A stretch of 64,000 nucleotides of DNA from positions 18,778 to 82,777 of the forward strand of contig CACNFL010000001.1 of assembly GCA_902619745.1 (NCBI GenBank). Direction: 5' to 3'. The notes beneath the pieces were generated by a model. That model was not told the origin of the DNA, did no database searches, and worked only from the letters and a program-made list of their open reading frames with translations. The translations under genes were made by a program, and so were the position numbers. This stretch comes from an uncultured Pelagibacteraceae bacterium (lineage in GTDB: Bacteria > Pseudomonadota > Alphaproteobacteria > Pelagibacterales > Pelagibacteraceae). Numbering within the stretch: position 1 is the first letter of the stretch; each line of letters starts with the position of its first letter. This document shows, one piece after another, positions 37,102 to 45,963 of this stretch.

Positions 37102-38577
37102 CTACGGTAGACAATCAAGATAAGTATCCAGATCCCATTGCGTTGTTGCACCAAGAAATCTTTCCCACTCATCGTTTTTGTACCAATGGAAAACTTTATA
37201 CATTTCATCTGGCATTGCAGATTTGATTACTTCATCCTCTGCCAGTCTATCCAAAGCTTCACCTAAACTTAATGGAAGTTTTTTAACATCTTTACCAGCT
37301 TTTTGAGCTTCATAAATATTTCTAGATTCTGGAGCTGCTGGTTTCATTTTCTTACTTATACCTTCGTCGCAAGCTTTTAATAAAGCAGCACCTAATAAGT
37401 AAGGATTGTGCATTGAGTCTACTGATCTATACTCAAATCTTCCTGGAGCAGAAACTCTTAAACCACAAGTTCTATTTTGATATCCCCAATCAGCATAAAC
37501 GGGAGCCCAAAATCCTTGATCCCATAATCTTCTGTAAGAATTTACAGTTGAAGATCCAAGAGCTGTTAATGCTGGCAAGTGTTTCATGATACCTGCAATT
37601 GATTGCAAACCAATTTTACCTGGCATTTGCATATCTTTTGTATCAGGCATGAAAGTATTTGTTCCTCCCTCAACATAACTAAATACCCCATCAACTCCTG
37701 GTAAAGATTTATGACCAAGTCTGTTGACTTTAACTTTTCCACCTTTCCATAAAGACATGTTTGTATGGCAACCACTTGCAGAAACACCCATAAAAGGTTT
37801 TGTCATAAAGCAAGCAATTAAATTATGTTCTCTAGCTACTTGTGCACAAATTTGTCTGTAAGTAGATAATCTATCCGCATTTCTTAAAACGTTGTCATAT
37901 GTCCAATTTAATTCTAGTTGACCTGGGGCATCTTCGTGGTCACCTTGAATCATATCAAGGCCCATAGCATTTGCATATTCTATTACTTGCATAAATACTG
38001 GTCTTAATGACTCGAATTGATCAATATGGTAACAGAAAGGTTTTGAGAAACCTTTACCTGACGGTGTTCCATCTTCATTTTTAGTCAACCACATCATTTC
38101 AGGCTCTGTACCTACTCTTAATTCTAGCCCGTGTTTCTTTTTAAATTCATCCATGAAAATTCTTAAATTTCCTCGACAATCTGAAGTTAAATGACCGCCT
38201 GGATTTTGTCTTTCTTCTCTGTTTCTAAAACAAGTGCAGAAAACTCTTGCAACTCTTTTATCCCAAGGTAATTGCACGAAAGTTTCAGGATCAGGAATTC
38301 CCACAAGCTCCATAGCCTCTGGTCCGTATCCAATGTAATTATTATGACGATCTAAAAATAAGTTTGCAGTAGAACCATAAACTAATTGAAAACCTTTCTC
38401 TGCAGTCCTTTCCCAATGGTCAGCAGGGATACCTTTTCCAACAACTCTTCCTGTGACTGAAATGAATTGAAAATAAATATAAGTTATTCCTAATTCTTTA
38501 ATTTTTGCTCTTACGTCTTTTACTAATTTCGCACGTCCTGGTTGGTTAACGTGTTTTTCTAGATCTGTCATTTTCAC
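37102..38577 (-). CDS. glnT: Glutamine synthetase family protein (GlnT-like)
   Basis: GDHEDAPGQLELNWTYDNVLRNADRLSTYRQICAQVAREHNLIACFMTKPFMGVSASGCHTNMSLW; second GS homologue beside mgsABC. Confidence 0.85.
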   Translation of the reverse strand: MKMTDLEKHVNQPGRAKLVKDVRAKIKELGITYIYFQFISVTGRVVGKGIPADHWERTAEKGFQLVYGSTANLFLDRHNNYIGYGPEAMELVGIPDPETFVQLPWDKRVARVFCTCFRNREERQNPGGHLTSDCRGNLRIFMDEFKKKHGLELRVGTEPEMMWLTKNEDGTPSGKGFSKPFCYHIDQFESLRPVFMQVIEYANAMGLDMIQGDHEDAPGQLELNWTYDNVLRNADRLSTYRQICAQVAREHNLIACFMTKPFMGVSASGCHTNMSLWKGGKVKVNRLGHKSLPGVDGVFSYVEGGTNTFMPDTKDMQMPGKIGLQSIAGIMKHLPALTALGSSTVNSYRRLWDQGFWAPVYADWGYQNRTCGLRVSAPGRFEYRSVDSMHNPYLLGAALLKACDEGISKKMKPAAPESRNIYEAQKAGKDVKKLPLSLGEALDRLAEDEVIKSAMPDEMYKVFHWYKNDEWERFLGATTQWDLDTYLDCLP

Positions 38578-38640
38578 CCCTCAATGAATTTAATTTATTC
38601 AAACGTAGCTGAAAAATTTATTTGTGTCTAGGCTTAGAGT

Positions 38641-39969
38641 CTAGCTCCAAGGAAACGGACTGTTCGAAGTAGGGTGAAGTTCTCCCTTCTCGTAACGGTT
38701 GAATCTAAATGGTTTTAACAAATCACTTTCAGTACCAAGAATTTCTTTTGCAACAAGCTCACCAACTCCAATCATTTTGTATCCGTGGTTTGCATCTGCA
38801 ATCATGTAAACGTTTTCAAAAAACCTATCAAAGATTGGAAAAGAGTCTGGCGTCATGCATCCAAGACCACCCGAAGGTCCTTTTCTATATAAATCAGATT
38901 TACCTTCAAATCTTTTTTGACAATGTGCTAAAGCTGAACACCACATTTCACTAAATGCATCAGTTGTTTGATACTCAGGAGACTCAATTCCATAAGGATC
39001 AACATTAACCTGATCAAAATGTTTTTTGACTATGTAGGGTGAAGTACCACCTTGGACACCTAATCCTTCGATATCAGGTTTATAATAAATTCCCCAAATT
39101 TTATCTGTTAATAATTTTTTAGTTTTGTCTGAATATAACGGAGCAGTCGAGTCTACATGAACTACAGGTGGTTGTTTTCCATCATTTGTTTTCAAAAAAT
39201 CTGGTTCAACACCAATAACGCCTTCTTGTAACATCCAGTAAGTCCACATATCAGTTTCATGCATTTTACCATCTTTACCTTTGATATTTGCTGTCTTAGG
39301 TAATTCCAACATGTTCCAAAAATCTCTCGCCCAAGGACCTGCTCCAATAACGACTTGTTCACATTCAATTATACCTTTGTCTGTTTCTACTCCTGTAACA
39401 GCTTGACTATTACTTCCTTTTTTAAATCCTGTTACTTTTACACCTTTCATCACTTGCACACCATTAGATGTAGATTTACTTTCTAGTGCTTTAATTGAAT
39501 CTTTATTAAAAGCGTATCCACCTTTTTTTTCATGTAGTACTGAAGTGATACCTTGTGCTTGCCAATCATCAAAAATACCCTTCATATAATTTGAACAATC
39601 TTTTTCACCTTCTATAAATACTGACTCGTATCCAATGGCTTTTTGTTGTTCATAAATAGTTGCAACATCTTCATGCATTACCTCTGGTGATATTTGCAAA
39701 TAACCAACTGGATTGTATTTAAATGCTTTAGGATCACTCTCCCATACAGAAACTGAGTGAGCCATTAACTCTCTCATTGCTGGTTGGAAATAATTATTTC
39801 TTACAACACCACAAGCAATTCCGCTTGCACCAGCTGCAGTATCTTTTTTTTCTAATACAACTATGTCTCCAGGATTTTTGTAAGTATCAGAAAGTTTCCA
39901 AGCAGTACTTAGACCGTGAATTCCACCACCGATTATAACTACTTTTGCTTTCGAAGGTAATGTCGTCAT
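38641..39969 (-). CDS. FAD-dependent amine oxidoreductase (DAO/sarcosine-oxidase beta-like), substrate unknown
   Basis: AKVVIIGGGIHGLSTAWKLSDTYKNPGDIVVLEKKDTAAGASGIACGVVRNNYFQPAMRELM; C-terminal GLGCMTPDSFPIFDRFFENVYMIADANHGYKMIGVG. Confidence 0.88.
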   Translation of the reverse strand: MTTLPSKAKVVIIGGGIHGLSTAWKLSDTYKNPGDIVVLEKKDTAAGASGIACGVVRNNYFQPAMRELMAHSVSVWESDPKAFKYNPVGYLQISPEVMHEDVATIYEQQKAIGYESVFIEGEKDCSNYMKGIFDDWQAQGITSVLHEKKGGYAFNKDSIKALESKSTSNGVQVMKGVKVTGFKKGSNSQAVTGVETDKGIIECEQVVIGAGPWARDFWNMLELPKTANIKGKDGKMHETDMWTYWMLQEGVIGVEPDFLKTNDGKQPPVVHVDSTAPLYSDKTKKLLTDKIWGIYYKPDIEGLGVQGGTSPYIVKKHFDQVNVDPYGIESPEYQTTDAFSEMWCSALAHCQKRFEGKSDLYRKGPSGGLGCMTPDSFPIFDRFFENVYMIADANHGYKMIGVGELVAKEILGTESDLLKPFRFNRYEKGELHPTSNSPFPWS

Positions 39970-40023
39970 ATGAAAACATTATTTTTTGCAAATAGTAATT
40001 AATATAATTTTTTATAGAACTAA

Positions 40024-40041
40024 AAATTATATATATAATTT
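40024..40041. promoter_or_regulatory. Perfect 18-bp AT palindrome beside AGAACTAA motif (candidate operator)
   Basis: AAATTATATATATAATTT, preceded by TATAGAACTAA (40013-40023), between FAD oxidoreductase and MarR-like gene. Confidence 0.3.
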
Positions 40042-40070
40042 AGATATTTCGATTTTTGTGAAATTTATCG

Positions 40071-40421
40071 CTAATAACTTATATTTTTTAAGGTATCCAG
40101 GTATTCATTAAATTCTTTAACAAAAGAATCACTAGGTATTATATTTTTTACCCTTTGGTCTGTTGATGTTTTTTCAAGACGAAAGAATCCTTTTTCACAA
40201 GCTTCATTAATAATCAATGCAGATTTAGGTCTAGATGTTTTAAACAATTTAGTTTTAAGTTCCTCAACAGATAGTTTTTTATTTTCTTTATGTGCAGACA
40301 TTACTAATAACATCATATGATAGTGAGAAGGAGATTTTCTAAAAAAATAGTTACTGGCTGTATGCGATTGCCTCATCTGATCTTCCCAAAAATCTAATAA
40401 CGTCTTTTTTTCTTTTGGCAT
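40071..40421 (-). CDS. Small MarR/winged-helix-like protein (116 aa), putative regulator
   Basis: LLVMSAHKENKKLSVEELKTKLFKTSRPKSALIINEACEKGFFRLEKTSTDQRVKNIIPSDSFVKEFNEYLDTL resembles wHTH with a DxR wing. Confidence 0.65.
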   Translation of the reverse strand: MPKEKKTLLDFWEDQMRQSHTASNYFFRKSPSHYHMMLLVMSAHKENKKLSVEELKTKLFKTSRPKSALIINEACEKGFFRLEKTSTDQRVKNIIPSDSFVKEFNEYLDTLKNISY

Positions 40422-40426
40422 TATTT

Positions 40427-42766
40427 TTAAGCTCTGACTCTTGATTTGGTTGGATCGTAGAATGGAAAACCAACAACTTTAGCACCAATCCTTTTTTGAT
40501 GACCATCGATTTTACCTATTTCAACTTCAGTACCGATTTCTGAGTATTGAACATCTATTCTACAAAGAGCAATATTTTTATTCAAAGTAGAGGACAAGCA
40601 TCCACTAGTAACTATACCAACCTGTGATCTTCCAATATGAACACAGTCTCCATGGCCTGCTATTTCTTTTCCATTAAGTTCTAGGCCTACCAATTTCTTT
40701 TGTGGGTTAGCTTTTCTTTTAATCAATTCCTCTTTACCAATAAAATCTTCTTCTTTTGTTTTCAGTGGAACGGCAAAACCAATACCAGCTTCAAAAGGAT
40801 CTTGCTCCCCATCAAACTCTGCGCCAAATAAAATTAAACCTGCCTCAATTCTTAGTTTGTCTAAGGCAGCAAACCCTGCTGGTATCAATCCATCATCTTT
40901 ACCTGCTTCCATTAATTTATCCCAAACTTTAGGAGCATGTTTTGGATGACACCAAACTTCATAACCTAATTCACCAGTATAACCTGTTCTAGAAACAATT
41001 AATGGAATACCTTGAAGCTCTTCTATTCTACAAATTGTAAATCTAAACCAGCCCAACTCATCTATCGAAGGCTGTGTTGGTGGTGTAAAGATAATTTTTT
41101 TTAAAATTTCTCTACTTTTTGGACCTTGCAAAGATACATTGCTAATTTGATCAGTAGAGTTTTTAACAATAGCATTAAAATTCTTTTTCTTTGCAATTTC
41201 TTTTAGCCATTCTCCACCATATTCATCTCCACATATCCATCTAAAACCTGTTTCGCTTAATCTTAAAAGAGTTCCATCATCGAACATCATTCCATTTTCG
41301 TAACACATTGCAGAATATACAACCTGTCCAACAGAAAGTTTTTTTATATTTCTTGTAAGAGTGTAGTTCATTAACTCTTCAGCATCAGGACCAATTATTT
41401 CAAACTTTCTTAGTGATGATAGATCAATTAAAACAGCATCATTTCTACAAGCATTGTACTCATTAACCAAACCATGTTTGGTGTAATCGTTTGGAAGCCA
41501 AAACCCTCTAGCATCAACAAAGTTTCTAGTTAATTTTGAAGTTCTTTCATAAAAACCAGAATTTCTAGTAAGTTTATTTTCAGAGTCTGTTTTCATTCTA
41601 AAACCAAATGACTTTTTAAATTCTTTGTTTTTGTCGTAAGTTCTAACAAATATATTAGTAGGATTCCATGAATTACAAGGATCTATATCACTTGGACATG
41701 CGGTTGTTCCTATTGTTAAATCTTTTAAAGCCTTAAACATTACATAATCACCAGGTCTTGAATATGATTCATCGGAAATAACAGAATTCAATCCTCCAGC
41801 AGAGGTGTTAAAAAACAAATTAATTGCATGCCAACCTTTTTGTTTCTGAACACCGTATTTCGACATACTTTCAGTTAAATTATCCGAACAGTTTGGATGA
41901 CCAAAATACCCCGCATCTTCATAATATTTTGAAGTACATGCAAGATTAAAAGTATCGTGTTTTCCAACAGTATCTCTTATTACTTCAACAAGTGGTTCAT
42001 GATCTGTGTCATAAAATTTAGAGAACAAACCTGGTCCTGGGAAAATATTACCCATGAATGTTCTTGTGGTTTGCCAGTCTAATCCTTTTTCAATTCCTTT
42101 TTCTAATTTTCTTGTATCAAATGCCACAAAGTCAGAACATTGTCTGCCAGTTGGACTTATCACTTGAATATAATCTCCTTCTTTAACCTCATAAGATATT
42201 GAAGTTTCTTTATTTATATTTTCTTCATAAACAGGTTCGAAAACAGGATCAGGAATTACATTTAATTCCTTGTCATTAACAATTTTAGCTCTTTTAACAA
42301 ATATAGTTAAATCAGTTGGTGGATTTTGTTTTGTAACATCCATATCTTCGCCAGGTGCTGAAAATATTGCGTAACATTTATCTTTTGATTTTAATTTAAT
42401 TTTTTCACCAGGTTCTGTGTCTAAATCAAATATAATTGATGATTTTGAATTAGAAATTTTTAAATTTCTTTTTTTTAATTGATAGTTGGTTGCTAAAATT
42501 GTTTCATCATTCTCACTAAGAATATTCATAATGTAATTTTTTTCATTATTTGATTTTAAATTTAAAATTCCAACATCAGATTTACCATCTTTGTTAAAAC
42601 AAATTATTTCACAAATTTGATTACCCTCATTATTAATAATTTCCAATTCATCATCAGGAAAAATTTGAAAAGCAGTTAGACCACCACCATTAACAACGTG
42701 TCTTTCAACTCCAGGTGGTAAAATATTTAAACCAGGATATTTAATATCTTTACTTGTTCCTATCAT
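40427..42766 (-). CDS. tdm: Trimethylamine N-oxide demethylase (aldolase) Tdm: N-terminal DUF1989 + C-terminal GcvT-like domain
   Basis: DUF1989-like repeats (GRQCSDFVAFD, GHPNCSDN, ACPSDIDPCNSWNPTNIFVRTY) fused to a GcvT domain (SRTGYTGELGYEVWCHPKHAPKVWDKLMEAGKDDGLIPAGFAALDKLRIEAGLILFGAEFD). Confidence 0.92.
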   Translation of the reverse strand: MIGTSKDIKYPGLNILPPGVERHVVNGGGLTAFQIFPDDELEIINNEGNQICEIICFNKDGKSDVGILNLKSNNEKNYIMNILSENDETILATNYQLKKRNLKISNSKSSIIFDLDTEPGEKIKLKSKDKCYAIFSAPGEDMDVTKQNPPTDLTIFVKRAKIVNDKELNVIPDPVFEPVYEENINKETSISYEVKEGDYIQVISPTGRQCSDFVAFDTRKLEKGIEKGLDWQTTRTFMGNIFPGPGLFSKFYDTDHEPLVEVIRDTVGKHDTFNLACTSKYYEDAGYFGHPNCSDNLTESMSKYGVQKQKGWHAINLFFNTSAGGLNSVISDESYSRPGDYVMFKALKDLTIGTTACPSDIDPCNSWNPTNIFVRTYDKNKEFKKSFGFRMKTDSENKLTRNSGFYERTSKLTRNFVDARGFWLPNDYTKHGLVNEYNACRNDAVLIDLSSLRKFEIIGPDAEELMNYTLTRNIKKLSVGQVVYSAMCYENGMMFDDGTLLRLSETGFRWICGDEYGGEWLKEIAKKKNFNAIVKNSTDQISNVSLQGPKSREILKKIIFTPPTQPSIDELGWFRFTICRIEELQGIPLIVSRTGYTGELGYEVWCHPKHAPKVWDKLMEAGKDDGLIPAGFAALDKLRIEAGLILFGAEFDGEQDPFEAGIGFAVPLKTKEEDFIGKEELIKRKANPQKKLVGLELNGKEIAGHGDCVHIGRSQVGIVTSGCLSSTLNKNIALCRIDVQYSEIGTEVEIGKIDGHQKRIGAKVVGFPFYDPTKSRVRA

Positions 42767-42814
42767 TTTAATTTTTAAATATAGTTATATTTTTTATCAT
42801 CATTTTTATTGTTT

Positions 42815-42846
42815 AAATATATATATATTTTTTAGAACTAATAATT
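42815..42846. promoter_or_regulatory. AT palindrome plus AGAACTAA motif upstream of tdm/tmoX (candidate operator)
   Basis: AAATATATATATATTT (42815-42830), then TTTAGAACTAATAATT (42831-42846), in the divergent tdm/tmoX intergenic region. Confidence 0.3.
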
Positions 42847-42908
42847 CTTTACCTACCTATTCGTTTTGTCATAGACTATTGAATATTAATATTAATAGAG
42901 GGGTATAC

Positions 42909-43853
42909 ATGAAAAAAATAATATCATTACTATCTGCTCTAGTTATTTCTGTAGTAAGTTTTGCAGGAATTTCTAACGCTGATAGCAAGAAGCCTATCGT
43001 TATCCCAACTCATAACTGGTCAAGTCAAATTGTAATGGCCTACGTTATTGGTGGAATTTTCGAAAGTATGGGCAATAACGTTAAATACGTTAACGCAGAC
43101 TCACAAGCAGTTTATGAGTCAATTAGAATTGGAGATGTAACTATATCTCACGAGGTATGGGAATCTGCATTTGGTAAATCTTTTACTACTGCTTTAGATA
43201 AAGGTGGTTTATTAGATTGGGGTGATCATGAAGCAAGAACTCTTGAGGATATGGGATATCCAAACTGGGTTGCTGAAAAAGGATTATGCCCAGGTTTACC
43301 AGACTGGACAGCTTTAAAAAATCCAGATTGTGCTAAAAACTTTACAACACCTGATTCACCAGATGGAAAAGGAAGAATGTTGGAAGGTCCACAAACTTGG
43401 CATGGTGACTTAATTCCACAAAGGGTTGATGCACTAGGTTTAGGTGATTTATGGTGGGTTAAATTTGCTGGAAGTGCTGATGCACTTTGGGCAGAGTTAG
43501 CTGCAGCTGAAAAAGAAGGAAGAGGAACAATTATCTTCAACTGGACGCCTAACTTTACAGATGGTGCTGGTTTTACATTTATTGACTTCCCTCCATACAC
43601 AGCTGGTTGCAGACCAGAAGATGGTGGAGATGGTAAATGTGGTTCTCCTGATGGATACTTGAAAAAAGCAGTTCATGAGGATTTCCCAAAAACTCATCCT
43701 GATGCAGCAGCAACGTTTAAGAAAATGTCATTCTCTACAAGTCAAATTGGTGCAATGGCAGCTTTAGTTGACGTTGACAAAATGACTCACGAAGATGCAG
43801 CTAAAAAATGGTTAGCTGATAACAAGTCAGTTTGGCAAGCTTTTACTAAATAA
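42909..43853 (+). CDS. tmoX: TMAO/betaine-type ABC transporter substrate-binding protein (TmoX-like)
   Basis: Better start at ATG 42909 (signal peptide MKKIISLLSALVISVVSFAGISNA) than TTG 42879; KPIVIPTHNWSSQIVMAYVIGGIFESMGNNVKYV betaine-binding SBP family; adjacent to tdm. Confidence 0.86.
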   Translation: MKKIISLLSALVISVVSFAGISNADSKKPIVIPTHNWSSQIVMAYVIGGIFESMGNNVKYVNADSQAVYESIRIGDVTISHEVWESAFGKSFTTALDKGGLLDWGDHEARTLEDMGYPNWVAEKGLCPGLPDWTALKNPDCAKNFTTPDSPDGKGRMLEGPQTWHGDLIPQRVDALGLGDLWWVKFAGSADALWAELAAAEKEGRGTIIFNWTPNFTDGAGFTFIDFPPYTAGCRPEDGGDGKCGSPDGYLKKAVHEDFPKTHPDAAATFKKMSFSTSQIGAMAALVDVDKMTHEDAAKKWLADNKSVWQAFTK

Positions 43854-43875
43854 GGATAAAAGTTAAAATTTTAAA

Positions 43876-43909
43876 TCTCCCCCAACATTGTTGGGGGGGA
43901 TTTTTTTTT
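43876..43909 (+). terminator. Strong rho-independent terminator after tmoX
   Basis: TCTCCCCCAAC-ATT-GTTGGGGGGGA (43876-43900) followed by nine T residues. Confidence 0.92.
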
Positions 43910-43934
43910 AAATAATTTTGTGTAAAATATATTT

Positions 43935-44312
43935 ATGAAAAGATCTATTTTTGTTTTTCTTTTAAGCTTTCTGGTTTGCTCATCAGTCTTTGCACGAAGT
44001 ACAGGCTGTAAAGAAGGTAATTGTGATAATGGCTATGGTAAGTGGGTTTATACCGATAAAACAACTTATGAAGGAGAATGGGTTTCAACAAAAAAACAAG
44101 GACAAGGTGTAGAGACTTGGCCAAATGGATATATTTATAAAGGAGAATTCAAAAACAGTGTCTGGAGCGGAATAGGTACATTAACATTTCCTGATGGTTC
44201 TACTTACGAAGGAGAGTGGGCGAACGGTTTTATGAATGGTCAAGGAACATTTACTTGGGCAGATGGAAAACAAAAAACAGGTATTTGGAAGAACGGCAAG
44301 TTACAAGAATAA
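43935..44312 (+). CDS. Secreted MORN-repeat protein
   Basis: Signal peptide then MORN repeats TTYEGEWVSTKKQGQG / YIYKGEFKNSVWSGIG / STYEGEWANGFMNGQG. Confidence 0.88.
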   Translation: MKRSIFVFLLSFLVCSSVFARSTGCKEGNCDNGYGKWVYTDKTTYEGEWVSTKKQGQGVETWPNGYIYKGEFKNSVWSGIGTLTFPDGSTYEGEWANGFMNGQGTFTWADGKQKTGIWKNGKLQE

Positions 44313-44863
44313 TGTCTAAAGAAAATTATATTAATAAAATAAAAGATTTACCTGAGTCTTTAAGACAATTTATTGGTCTTATATTTATTACTCTAATAGT
44401 AATTTTATCTTTTAGTATTTTAAATGGAATTTTTGGACAAGGTGATGATTTAGTAAAAAGAATGAAGTTAGAAGAAGAAAGAATTGCTGAAGAAAAAAAA
44501 CTAAGTGAGTTAATATCTAAACTACCCTCTGGAATATTGGTCTCATTTGATGGAACTGATCACTACAAATTAACAGATGAAGTATATGAGCAGGTTTGTA
44601 AAGCTACAAAGCTAATTCCTCAAAGAGCAATAATGGGAGCTAATTTCTTAAATTTTAGAGCACATGAGCTTTATACAATTAATGGAAATAAAATTGATGA
44701 AACTTTTGTAGAGTGGGATCAAGAAAAAGGTAAATGTTTTGCAGGTTTTACGGTTAGTGGAAATAATGTAGGTGTTGATGAAAGTATTACTATAAGTGGA
44801 GAGGCTTTAAGTTTTTTAAGCACAGGAATTGATACAAGAGTTTATTTTATTAAAAATTTTTAA
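44312..44863 (+). CDS. Hypothetical membrane-anchored periplasmic protein
   Basis: Track start 44216 overlaps the MORN gene; ATG at 44312 (TAATG overlap) gives MSKENYINKIKDLPESLRQFIGLIFITLIVILSFSILNGIFG with one TM. Confidence 0.7.
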   Translation: MSKENYINKIKDLPESLRQFIGLIFITLIVILSFSILNGIFGQGDDLVKRMKLEEERIAEEKKLSELISKLPSGILVSFDGTDHYKLTDEVYEQVCKATKLIPQRAIMGANFLNFRAHELYTINGNKIDETFVEWDQEKGKCFAGFTVSGNNVGVDESITISGEALSFLSTGIDTRVYFIKNF

Positions 44864-44928
44864 TGAGGAAAGGCAACAATTATTAACATTTTAATTTTAT
44901 AGAATTTAATATAACTTTAAAACAATTT

Positions 44929-45960
44929 ATGTCTGAGACTGTAATCAAATGCGAGTCGGTTTATAAAATTTTTGGAGAAAATGCCAAAAAGATGCTTGAA
45001 GAATCTAATGGCAACGTAGATGCAAAAACCTTTCAAGAAAAAGGATGTATAGTTGGAGTTAATAACGCTTCTTTTGAAGTTGCCAAAGGAGAAATGTTAG
45101 TAGTGATGGGATTATCTGGTTCGGGTAAATCAACTTTGCTTCGATGTATATCAAGACTAACAGATGCAACAGGTGGAAAAATTTTCATAGAAGGTCAAGA
45201 TTTACTTGAATTAAACAATAAAGAATTAATTGAACTTAGAAGAAGTAAAATGGGAATGGTATTTCAAAGTTTTGCTCTACTACCTCATAAAACTGTTGTG
45301 GAAAATATTGCTTTTCCTCTACAGATTAAAGGTACCAAGACTGAAGAAAGTATTAATAGAGCAATGGAGATGGTAAAATTAGTTGGGCTTGATGGAAGAG
45401 AAAACTATTTTCCTAGAGAACTTTCTGGCGGACAGCAACAAAGAGTAGGAATTGCAAGATCATTAGCAGTGGAACCAGATATATGGTTTTTAGACGAGCC
45501 ATTTTCTGCATTAGATCCATTGATTAGAAAAGAAATGCAAGATGAGTTTCTAAGACTTCAAGAGAAATTACAAAAAACAATAATGTTCATTACTCATGAT
45601 TTTGATGAGGCGTTAAAGTTAGCTGATCGTATAGCAATTATGAAAGATGGTATAATTGAGCAATTAGATACACCCGCAAATATTGTACTAAATCCAGCAA
45701 CTGAGTATGTAAGAAAGTTTACCGAAGAAGTGCCAAGAGAGAAAGTTTTGGTAATCGAGGATGTAATGGATGCGTCGAGCAATGATAATTTGGGGGATTT
45801 AAAAGTTTCAAAAGATGAGATTATAGAAAATGTAGCAGAAAAAATTCTTACTCAAGAAAAAATAGTAGCAGTAGTTGATTCTGAAAATAATATTGTTGGA
45901 TCAATTAAACCTTCAAAAATAATCGATACAGTTTTTGGAGGAAGAAAAAACGGGAGTTAA
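44929..45960 (+). CDS. tmoV: TMAO/betaine ABC transporter ATP-binding protein (TmoV-like)
   Basis: GLSGSGKSTLLRCISRLTDATGG; ELSGGQQQRVGIARSLAVEPDIWFLDEPFSALDPLIRKEMQDE; ProV family with C-terminal CBS-like region. Confidence 0.88.
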   Translation: MSETVIKCESVYKIFGENAKKMLEESNGNVDAKTFQEKGCIVGVNNASFEVAKGEMLVVMGLSGSGKSTLLRCISRLTDATGGKIFIEGQDLLELNNKELIELRRSKMGMVFQSFALLPHKTVVENIAFPLQIKGTKTEESINRAMEMVKLVGLDGRENYFPRELSGGQQQRVGIARSLAVEPDIWFLDEPFSALDPLIRKEMQDEFLRLQEKLQKTIMFITHDFDEALKLADRIAIMKDGIIEQLDTPANIVLNPATEYVRKFTEEVPREKVLVIEDVMDASSNDNLGDLKVSKDEIIENVAEKILTQEKIVAVVDSENNIVGSIKPSKIIDTVFGGRKNGS

Positions 45961-45963
45961 AAT

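Noticed and set aside
42879-42908. TTG start at 42879 for tmoX and longer starts for tmm (51949) and 44216..44863
   Set aside because: Internal ATGs at 42909, 51901 and 44312 give proper signal peptide, Rossmann N-terminus or stop-start coupling; the upstream extensions look non-coding or overlap a neighbour.
43226-43697. Minus-strand ORFs 43226..43600 and 43497..43697 opposite tmoX
   Set aside because: Shadow ORFs in a GC-richer, highly expressed-type gene; no recognisable domain.
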